Shown piece by piece: positions 57,449 to 64,000 of a DNA stretch of 64,000 nucleotides. Both the position numbers and the translations under genes were made by a program. Each line of letters starts with the position of its first letter. Position 1 is the stretch's first letter. The stretch lies in contig JARGSG010000231.1 of NCBI GenBank assembly GCA_030374805.1, forward strand, positions 248,001-312,000. Reading direction: 5' to 3'. The notes beneath the pieces are model-generated. The model made no database searches. It saw only the letters and a program-made list of their open reading frames with translations, and was not told the DNA's origin. This DNA is from Gracilaria gracilis. Lineage: Eukaryota > Rhodophyta > Florideophyceae > Gracilariales > Gracilariaceae.

Positions 57449-58423
57449 TCATGTTGACTGTATTGGGCGAGAATGGTGTGCGAATTGAGATAGTGGAAGC
57501 GTGGGTATTGGATGGATACCAAGTGCAAAATCCCATAGCACGAGCTGTCCACCGCAGCAACAAAAGCCCCTGGCGTCCGTGCCCAGTTGCCTGCTGAGCG
57601 TTTTGTGGTGGGTGGGATGAATCCAGGTAATGATGCCGCTTCCGTGGCAGGCCACTATGAAGGGCGGTTGGGAAACCAAAAAAGTGCCGGATCTTAACCC
57701 GAAGTTGGCCAAGGGGCTTGTTCTGTACTTTGCCCATACGACGCAGCCTTGGCGGTCGTACATGATGATGGCGCCGCTCCACCACGCGACCACAAAGGTG
57801 TGCGCGCGCGAGAAGAGGAGATCGGTGACGCGGTCGCCCGCGGGGATGCGCGCGGCGGGCTGCACAATGAGCGACGCGTTGCGCTGCGTCTTGTACGAGT
57901 GCCAAACGGCGACGCGGCCGTCCAAATTAGCGGCGGCCAGCGACTGGTCGCGCAAGGCGACGCACACCGTCTTGTGCGCGGCGGTGCCGGCGAGCTGCTG
58001 CAGCAGCTGGAAGCAGCCCAGCGACAGGTCGACCGCCGTGAAGAACACGCCGTCGTAGCCGGCCACCACGACGTCAAGCATCTCGCAGCTGGAAGCGGCG
58101 CCGCCGGCGCGCGCGCTGTGATGCGCGGCCACGGCGCGCTCCTCAAAGTGCAGCGCGTACGGGCACATGAAGGTGGACACCAGCGTGGCGACTGCGAGAC
58201 GGCGCGCCCTGACGGTGACGGTGACGCCTTGCGCGGTGACGGCGTGCACGCGGCTGCGCGGTTCTCGCTCGGCGGTGCGTAGCGCGTGGTACGCGGGCAC
58301 TTGCTGGCGCGGTAGCGGCCTGACCAGCAGCGCGTGGCGCTGCGTGAGAACGCTGAGCGCGGCGGCGGTGGTGTGCGCGCTCAGGCAGTTGTGCAGCCCC
58401 GGCAGCGGATGGTCTCCCGCCAT
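57449..58423 (-). CDS. WD40-like beta-propeller protein, function unknown
   Basis: A 324-residue protein from the ATG at 58423 (MAGDHPLPGLHNCLSAHTTA). Repeated strands with blade-like patterns are seen: LDVVVAGYDGVFFTAVDLSL, VCVALRDQSLAAANLDGRVAVWHS, VTDLLFSRAHTFVVAWWSGAIIMYD and FIVACHGSGIITWIHP. WD-type ends (VAVWHS, IITWIH) are present but not the classic GH..WD pairs, so it is a divergent propeller. No family is recognised. It is the first gene of the GC-rich right block: its 5' half has Ala/Arg-rich composition and nearly all third codon positions are G or C, unlike LCMT1 next door. Confidence 0.65.
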   Translation of the reverse strand: MAGDHPLPGLHNCLSAHTTAAALSVLTQRHALLVRPLPRQQVPAYHALRTAEREPRSRVHAVTAQGVTVTVRARRLAVATLVSTFMCPYALHFEERAVAAHHSARAGGAASSCEMLDVVVAGYDGVFFTAVDLSLGCFQLLQQLAGTAAHKTVCVALRDQSLAAANLDGRVAVWHSYKTQRNASLIVQPAARIPAGDRVTDLLFSRAHTFVVAWWSGAIIMYDRQGCVVWAKYRTSPLANFGLRSGTFLVSQPPFIVACHGSGIITWIHPTHHKTLSRQLGTDARGFCCCGGQLVLWDFALGIHPIPTLPLSQFAHHSRPIQST

Positions 58424-59071
58424 CAACGTGATGATGATGATGAAGATGAAGGTGAAGATGAAGTGAAGGAGCGTTTGAAACGGTTAAAATAGCGCTGGCG
58501 ACGAATCGCATTGCACGCAGCGTCGTGTCGTGCACGCGGCGGTCAGCACAACACTTGGAACACGCCGTAGATACATATCTAAATGGCGGGTGCATGGCGC
58601 AGCTTACGTCAGCGCGGGGTGCGAGCAGCTGTTCGCTCGCACGCACGTGATGACGACGCTGATGATTCATCACTTGTTTTTACGAGTACTGTAGATAGTT
58701 GTATGTATGTAGATATGTAGTAGATAGTTACACCGCCAACGAATGTTAGAAGAGCGCGCCCAAGCGAAAACAGCCGCTCTTCCTTCCAAACTCCCCCGCC
58801 CTTCCCCCCCCCCACCCCCCCTTCGAAAGCAACCGGCGCGCTCGATACCCTCCCGAAAAAATGCGAGCCGGCTCCTTTCTTATTCCCCCCGTCCTCCATC
58901 CGCACTCCGAAAACCTTGCCCAAGTCATATATATATATATATGTACTGATACAAAATGTGCGAAAGCTACAGCCAACTTTCCCCCCCCCCCTCCCTCCTC
59001 CCCCCCTTTTACCGCCCCTCCGTCTCCCCAACTCCCCCAACTCCCCTCCCCTCCTCCTCCTCCGCTGCTCC

Positions 59072-59110
<39 letters not shown>

Positions 59111-59175
59111 CCCCGCCCTTGGTGCCCCCCCCCCCCGGAAAAACAAAAATCGTGGTGTGCAAGTGGCGTCACTCC
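58424..59175. other. low-complexity intergenic region
   Basis: No gene. It contains GAT/GAA repeats at 58428-58465, poly-C runs at about 58805-58820 and 58981-58992, an AT dinucleotide run near 58927-58942, a CTG tract at 59073-59110 and a run of 14 C at about 59125-59138. Long frames across it encode Ser, Pro, Leu or Gly stretches only and are artefacts of the repeats. Confidence 0.7.
59073..59110 (+). repeat. CTG/GCT microsatellite
   Basis: About twelve uninterrupted CTG units. It lies about 70 bases after the stop of the glycosyltransferase gene, that is, in its likely 3' UTR on the minus strand (as CAG). Confidence 0.9.
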
Positions 59176-60318
59176 TCAGTATTGCATCACGTTGAGAGCT
59201 GGGAATGGGACGTATTGCGCCTTGCCGTGCACCAGCAGCGCCTCTTCAAATTGGCTTCTCAAATCCTCTTCTTTTACTTTGGTGACGCCGATGGACACAA
59301 TCATGGCGCTAACCTGAAAGCGGTGCGCCGTTGCTTGATAAATGGCTAAGTTTTCTACCGACAGTCGGAACTGGCACATGGCCACGTCGTACGCGCCGTT
59401 TCCATACCGTTTCTTCACCAGCGAGCGGTAGTGGTCAAAGCAGCGGTCCGACAGACGATACAGCCCGTTGCCGTTGATGTGGCGCTGGTAGCGGTTTCGA
59501 AACGGCGCAAAGCCCATGTTGAAGCGCGGCGAGTAACGCATGATGGCGCCTCGTTGCCAAAACGTACCGTAGCGCGCTTCTGCCAGCGCGCGCTGCACCC
59601 AGCCGGCGCGGATGGCGTACACGTCGGGCTCCATCAGCAGCATGTGGCTGTAGCGGTGCTCGTACAGCCTGATGGCGGCCTCAAACTGGTTGTTACTACC
59701 CGCGGTGATGACCAGGTTGTGCAGCACGTCCATGGAGTGGCTGTTGGTGGAGTGCGACACGCTGAGGTTTGCAAACTGGATGGACACTTCTGCAAAGCAC
59801 GTCTGCAGCACGGTGGCGAGGCGACGCGCGCTGAGCAGCAGTCGCAGGCGGTCGACGGCGCGCGCAGTGGCGGCGTCGGAGGGCGGGCGATCGAAGAAAA
59901 AGGACAGGTGGGCGGTGGGCGGCGCGTGCGGTTGGCAGGGGAAGAGCGACGGCAGCAGCCATCGTTTGAGCGAGTCCTCCACGCGCAGCAGCTGCGACGC
60001 GATGAGCGGCACCACCACGACCAGCGGGTGCAGCGAGGAGCGGTCGGCTTTGGAGCAATTGTGCGACAGCGCGGGATCGGCTTTTGGAGGGCCGTGTAGC
60101 ATCCATGACAGCCACCATAGCGGGTAGGTGTCCATGTCGACGAAGATCCACACCAGCAAAAAGACGATGGTGAGGGTGGCGCGGCGGCGGCGGCAAAAGT
60201 GCAGCACCGGGAACAGCAGCTTGACAAAGGGCGGCAGGCGCGACTTTGCGTACATGGCGGGCTTTGGGTAGAGGCGGCGGAAGCACGGAAGCTCGAAGAT
60301 TCGCGGCGCTCGCACCAT
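59176..60318 (-). CDS. type II membrane glycosyltransferase-like protein (HINGN motif)
   Basis: A 380-residue protein from the ATG at 60318 (MVRAPRIFELPCFRRLYP). A single hydrophobic anchor (about 47-65, ATLTIVFLLVWIFVDMDTYP) suggests type II Golgi topology. The catalytic-like part has LLMEPDVYAIRAGWVQRALA, where EPDV stands where GT-A enzymes carry DxD-like metal ligands, a conserved HINGNGLYRLSD and DVAMCQFRLS. I associate HINGN(A/G)xY with uncharacterised algal and protist glycosyltransferase-like proteins. Sugar and acceptor are unknown. The frame upstream of 60318 is poly-Pro made by the poly-G tract and lacks a usable ATG. GC3 is very high. Confidence 0.7.
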   Translation of the reverse strand: MVRAPRIFELPCFRRLYPKPAMYAKSRLPPFVKLLFPVLHFCRRRRATLTIVFLLVWIFVDMDTYPLWWLSWMLHGPPKADPALSHNCSKADRSSLHPLVVVVPLIASQLLRVEDSLKRWLLPSLFPCQPHAPPTAHLSFFFDRPPSDAATARAVDRLRLLLSARRLATVLQTCFAEVSIQFANLSVSHSTNSHSMDVLHNLVITAGSNNQFEAAIRLYEHRYSHMLLMEPDVYAIRAGWVQRALAEARYGTFWQRGAIMRYSPRFNMGFAPFRNRYQRHINGNGLYRLSDRCFDHYRSLVKKRYGNGAYDVAMCQFRLSVENLAIYQATAHRFQVSAMIVSIGVTKVKEEDLRSQFEEALLVHGKAQYVPFPALNVMQY

Positions 60319-60821
60319 GACGCGCGGCGAGGGTTGGGGAAGGGAGGGAGGGAGGAGGGGGGGGGGGAGGGGAGGGGAGGGGAGGGGAGGGAAGGGGAGG
60401 GGAGGGGAGGGGGGGGAAGAAAGAGAGGGGGGGGGGGGGGGGGGGGGTGGGGGTGGGAGATAGATGGATGGATGGATGGATGGATTGGGGCTGCAAAAGG
60501 GGCGGAAAAGGGAGCGCAGAGCTTTTGCGCGAGGGCACAAGGAGAGATGCGGGAAGTGGCGGCTGCACGCGAGACGGGGGGGGGGGGCGGTGGGGTGGGG
60601 GAAGGGAGTGGAGAAGATTAAGTACATATGTTTAGGTACGAACATTCGAAAACGCGCACGCCGCTGTTACTGTAAGCGCGGAGGCGCGCTGCGCGAAAGT
60701 GCAAGCGGCGCGTCGGGCGACGGCATCGCTGGCGCTGGTGATGGCAGCGATGGGCGCAGGGCCAACTGTGTTGGATGGGCGGCGCCGCCGCGGCGCGTGG
60801 TGCGAGCGCCAATGAAACAAA
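60319..60821. promoter_or_regulatory. region between the two glycosyltransferase-like genes
   Basis: Besides the G-rich tract, this holds the promoter of the minus-strand gene at 59176-60318 and the 3' end of the minus-strand gene at 60822-62213. No gene is seen in it. Confidence 0.4.
60340..60480 (+). repeat. G-rich tract with potential quadruplexes, plus GATG repeat
   Basis: An almost uninterrupted purine tract of GGGGA and GGGAGG units includes a run of about 19 G near 60429-60447, followed by GATG tetranucleotide repeats (60462-60484). It sits directly upstream of the glycosyltransferase start on the opposite strand, so the C-rich strand is the coding strand there. It could fold into G-quadruplexes; effects on expression are inferred. 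A further run of G lies near 60578-60588. Confidence 0.85.
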
Positions 60822-62213
60822 TCAAGCAAGCGAGTCGGCAGCGATGGCGCACGGCACGCTGACGGAGCGCGCGCCGCGGCGAGCGCGCAGCTCACTGACC
60901 CAGCGCCCGAAGCTGGACGGGCGCGCCCACACAAAGTGCGCGGCGCCGCTACAAAGCGCCGCGTCCACGGCGGACGCCACGCCCATGCGGTCCTGCCGCA
61001 GCGCGCCGCCGTCGAAGCGCCGCGCGCCGCCCGCCAGCAGCGCCGCCCTCGCGCCGCGCAGCGCGCGCCGCGAGCGGTTGTTGGCCGCCGTCTCGCCGCC
61101 CAGCCAGCCGTCGTTGAACAGGTCGGACGCCACCAGCAGCGGCCACCGCCGCCGCGCGCGCGCATCGTGCTCGCGCGCCGCCGCCAGCACGGAGCGCACG
61201 CAGCGCGCCAGCCAGCGTTCGAACCTGCCGTCGCCGTCGCCGTCGCTGTCGCCGTTGCGGCGCGTCAGCAGCGTGTACGCCTTGCCGGAGCGCAGGTGCA
61301 CCGCCACAAAGCGGCCGCGCGCGTCGGCGCGCAGCGCGCGGCTCGCAAACGCGCCCGCCAGCGCGTAAGCGCGCGCGGACGGGCGCAGCGGCGGCACGCG
61401 CAGCGCGCCCACGCGCGCGCCGAGGCGGCTGCGGTACGCTTGCACGGCGTGCTTGCGCCAATTGGCGGCCGCCACCGTCGTGCAGCCGCCGCACGCCAGA
61501 GGCGGCGCGCGCGAGCCGCGCCGCGCCGCGGCAAACAGCGCGTGGAAGAAGGAGGCGTTGGTGAGCGCGGCCGGCGACGCGCATAGCGCGCGCGCCACGC
61601 GCACGTGCGGCGTCAGATGGTGGCTGTTGGTGCTGCGGTTCCACGCGCCGGGCAGCTCGCGCAGCCGCTGGTCGCACCAGAACAACGGCCGTTGCTGCTT
61701 TGGCTGCGGCTCCCAGCTGAAGAACAGCGCGGCGTGGATGAACAGCGTGCGCGGGCGGCGGTGCAGCTCGCGCGCGCGCCGTTCAAACTGCGCAAACGAA
61801 ATGTAGCGCTGCGTGTGGTACAGCTCCTCGGTGCGCCAGTAGGTGGCGGCCGGCTGCGCCGACTGGTTGTGGCGCTCAAACATGTGCGGCAGCGAGCGCC
61901 ACAGCCACACCTTGGACTGGTACACGAACGGCTCCACCAGCGTAAAGTGCGCGTCCAGCGCCACGTGCGTCAGCCGTCGCAGCATGTACTGCACGTTCAC
62001 CATGCGCTCCCACGCGTCCAGCAGCAGCAGCTGGTCGCGCGGCGCGCGCGGCTGCTCGAGCGCGCGCCGCCGCGCGTGCTGCCGCCGCGTGGCGTGCCGT
62101 AGCGTCAGCTGCGAGCAGCTCAGCAGCAGCAGCAGCAGCACCACCGCGTGCACCAGCAGCGACAGCACCACCACGCGCCGCAGGTGCGCGCCGGCGGCGA
62201 GGAACAAGCGCAT
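60822..62213 (-). CDS. O-fucosyltransferase-like type II membrane protein
   Basis: A 463-residue frame from the ATG at 62213 with A at -3 (MRLFLAAGAHLRRVVVLSLL). One anchor segment (about 13-36) gives a type II topology. The pattern of GT-B O-fucosyltransferases is visible: an N-terminal ERMVNVQYMLRRLTHVALDA leading to FTLVEPFVYQSK, a central ADARGRFVAVHLRSG where the Arg after His resembles the HxRxx donor-binding motif, and late VASDLFN and FVWARPSSFGRWV, like the (T/S)xxD and SxF elements. NxS/T sites are present (NRST, NQSA). Family is inferred from this order; substrate is unknown. Composition is strongly biased to Ala and Arg by the GC-rich codons. Confidence 0.65.
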   Translation of the reverse strand: MRLFLAAGAHLRRVVVLSLLVHAVVLLLLLLSCSQLTLRHATRRQHARRRALEQPRAPRDQLLLLDAWERMVNVQYMLRRLTHVALDAHFTLVEPFVYQSKVWLWRSLPHMFERHNQSAQPAATYWRTEELYHTQRYISFAQFERRARELHRRPRTLFIHAALFFSWEPQPKQQRPLFWCDQRLRELPGAWNRSTNSHHLTPHVRVARALCASPAALTNASFFHALFAAARRGSRAPPLACGGCTTVAAANWRKHAVQAYRSRLGARVGALRVPPLRPSARAYALAGAFASRALRADARGRFVAVHLRSGKAYTLLTRRNGDSDGDGDGRFERWLARCVRSVLAAAREHDARARRRWPLLVASDLFNDGWLGGETAANNRSRRALRGARAALLAGGARRFDGGALRQDRMGVASAVDAALCSGAAHFVWARPSSFGRWVSELRARRGARSVSVPCAIAADSLA

Positions 62214-62407
62214 CTTGTCGGCGGCGGCAGTCTGCCATGTACGATGGCGCGCGGCGGCGCCGGCGCCCTTGCATCATCATCATCAATCTTGGAATCTGCT
62301 GTACCCAACTTACAAACAACGGCGCGCGGCGGAAAGCGTCAATTCGTGTAGATACAGTAGTACCATCTTTCTGTAGCCTCCACGCGCCAACGGTCGCCGC
62401 CCGCGCC

Positions 62408-62802
62408 ATGGCGCGCGCCGCCGCCGCCGCCGCCGCCGCCGCCGACGTGCGCGTGCTCACGCCCACGCTGCTGCACGCGCGCGCGCGCGACTCGCTGTAC
62501 GTTTTGCGCCTTGGCGCGCGCGACGCGCGCCGCTTCACGGCCGCGGCCGTCGCGTGCGATCGCCACCACCCGCGCCGCTTGCTCGCGTGCGTGTCTCACG
62601 CCGACGGCGCGCACGCCGTGCTGCTGCTGCAGCTGCCGCCGCCGCCGCCGCCGCGCGCACCGCAGCGCGCCGTCGTGGAGCTCGCGCTGCCGCTGCCGCC
62701 GCCATCGCCGAGCGACGGCGACGGCGACGGCGTGCTGGTGCTCGTCGCCGCCGCGCACGGCCACGCCGCCGTATGCTGCGCGCTGCGCGCCGGCGGTGAC
62801 GA

Positions 62803-62834
<32 letters not shown>

Positions 62835-64000
62835 AGCGCCGCTGCTGCCAGTTTGCGCTGCTGGCGCGCGACGCCGTGCTGAGCGCGCGCCCGTCGGAGC
62901 GCGCGCCCTGGCACGTGCAGCTGCGCGTGGAGCGCGCTCTCGACGCCGACAACGCCGACGCGCCCGCGCAGCTAGCGCGCGCGCCGCGCGCCGACGCGCG
63001 CCGCTGGGTGGCGGCGTCGCGCGCGGGCGACGTGCGTCTGCTCAACGCCGTGGCGCACCACGAGGTGCCCGCCGCGCCGCCGCTGGCGCGCCTGCTGCAG
63101 CCGGTGGTGCGCCTGTTCCGCTCGGCGGACGGCGCGTTCGTGCTGGCGATCGGCCGCTTCCGTCGCGTGCTTTGCGTGGGAGTGGACGCGCGTCGCCGCG
63201 TGCATACGCACCACTTCTTGCTGCCGCCGCTGCGCGCCGCCGCCGCCGGCCGCCGCTCGCTCGCGCTGCACCCGTTCTCGCTGCACGCGCGCCAGATCGC
63301 GCCCCGCGAGCTGGCGCTGCAGCCCGTCGCCGACGACGACGGCGACGGCGACGGCGGCGCGCTGCCGTGCGTGCGCATCCGCTTCGACGCCGACGCCGAC
63401 GCCGACGCGCGGCCGTTGTTCTCGCACGAGCTGTGGCACGCCTCGCAGCTGGCGCGGCCGCCAGCGCGCGCCGCGCAGCTGGCGCCGCTGCTGCGCGGCG
63501 TGGAGCGGCTGTCGCTGCGCGGCGCGCAGCAGCGCTTGTGCGAGCGCGGCGTGCACGCGGCGCTGGTCACCAGCGCGCAGCTGCTGGCGTGCGCAAAGAG
63601 CGCGCCCGCGCCGCTCACCGTGGCACTGTCCGTGGCAAGCTCGCCGCGCGGACTGGCGCCGCCCTTCGCGCTGCTGCCGCCGCCGCGCGCCGCGCGCGCC
63701 TGGCTCATCGTGCGAGTGTGCTCGCAAGTGTGCGCGCCGCTGGCGCCGCTTTCGCTGCGCGTGTGCGTGGCGCGCACGCCGTCGTCGTCGTCGTCGTCGT
63801 CGTGCGCGCTGCCGATGGCGCCGCGCCGCGCCGCGTGCACGCGCTCGTTTGTGGCGCCGCTGCCGCCGCTCGCGCCGGGCCAACAGCTGCACGTGAGCTT
63901 GCCGCTGTTCTTGGCGTCGCACGCGCCGCTGCACGTGCGCGTGGCCGCGCTGTTCGACGCGCCGGCGCTGCCGCATGCGCTGCCGCTGCCGCTGCACCAG
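62408..64000 (+). CDS. hypothetical Ala/Pro/Arg-rich protein, partial (runs off right edge)
   Basis: The frame is open for 531 codons from an ATG in a strong context (GCGCCATGG) to the edge without a stop. It begins with a run of Ala and contains poly-Pro, DGDGDG, poly-Gly, DADADADA and a run of seven Ser, all encoded by GC-rich repeats. Between them are sequences like a folded protein, such as LLQPVVRLFRSADGAFVLAI, RRVHTHHFLLPPLR and LHVSLPLFLASHAPLHVRVA. No domain is recognised; a beta-rich protein is possible. Opposite-strand frames are also open over much of the region, as expected at this GC level, but are less protein-like. It is divergent from the O-fucosyltransferase-like gene, 194 bases between starts. 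Confidence 0.5.

Noticed and set aside
58609-59172. Frames with poly-Gln/Gly/Ser or poly-Pro/Leu on both strands
   Set aside because: Produced by CTG, poly-C and poly-G tracts; nothing else in them resembles a protein.
62596-63997. Minus-strand frames up to 414 codons opposite the right-edge gene
   Set aside because: Long antisense frames are expected where nearly every third position is G or C; their Ser/Ala/Arg composition is less protein-like and the plus frame has a good start context.
1-64000. CRISPR arrays, rRNA genes, bacterial operons, telomere repeats
   Set aside because: None seen by eye; short tandem repeats lack the spacer pattern of CRISPR and gene content is eukaryotic nuclear.

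Overview
This is eukaryotic nuclear DNA. The coding potential consists of eukaryote-only proteins: TPLATE of the TSET complex, AP-3 mu, SF3b subunit 2, PEN-2, an anoctamin, PRMT1-type and LCMT1-type methyltransferases, and mitochondrial ribosomal mS29. Almost every gene is a single uninterrupted frame. The one intron I can define, in the PEN-2 gene, has a yeast-like GTAAGT donor and TACTAAC branch point, so the genome is probably intron-poor. Plastid-type presequences on several proteins (a VTE6/DUF92-like protein, a Uup-type ABC-F ATPase, a conserved membrane protein) suggest an alga. An intron-poor red alga or related microalga is plausible, but the species cannot be fixed from the window.

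Layout. 1-1.84 kb holds the 5' two thirds of a membrane-anchored PKD/TIG/HIP-like beta-propeller gene; a full-length paralogue lies at 43.3-46.0 kb. 2.0-7.1 kb is gene-poor, with palindromes, short tandem repeats and a dispersed repeat. 7.2-10.8 kb carries a divergent PRMT/anoctamin pair. 12.6-13.9 kb holds a decayed non-LTR retrotransposon (RNase H and 3' region) and an adjacent small ORF1-like frame. From 15.2 kb to 57.4 kb genes are dense and mostly alternate head-to-head and tail-to-tail: DUF92, PEN-2, TPLATE, a coiled-coil protein, a Sel1/TPR protein, ABC-F, ELO elongase, a plastid membrane protein, an LPAT-like acyltransferase, M1 aminopeptidase, DHHC palmitoyltransferase, mS29, AP-3 mu, the HIPL-like paralogue, a nucleotide-sugar transporter, isoaspartyl peptidase, an M20 peptidase, SVP26/TEX261, SF3B2, an unknown protein, and LCMT1.

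From about 57.5 kb to the right edge the composition changes sharply. The DNA becomes very GC-rich, third codon positions are nearly all G or C, and long poly-C, poly-G and CTG tracts appear. This block encodes a WD40-like protein, two type II membrane glycosyltransferase-like proteins and an Ala/Pro/Arg-rich protein that runs off the right edge.

Functionally, many genes serve the secretory and endomembrane system: TSET, AP-3, PEN-2 of gamma-secretase, SVP26 cargo export, DHHC, nucleotide-sugar transport, glycosyltransferases, ELO, acyltransferase, anoctamin. I see no operon-like logic and no tRNA, rRNA or CRISPR locus. The most notable items are the PEN-2 gene hidden by its intron, the TPLATE homologue, the two multi-domain HIPL-like paralogues, the retroelement relic and the composition boundary.
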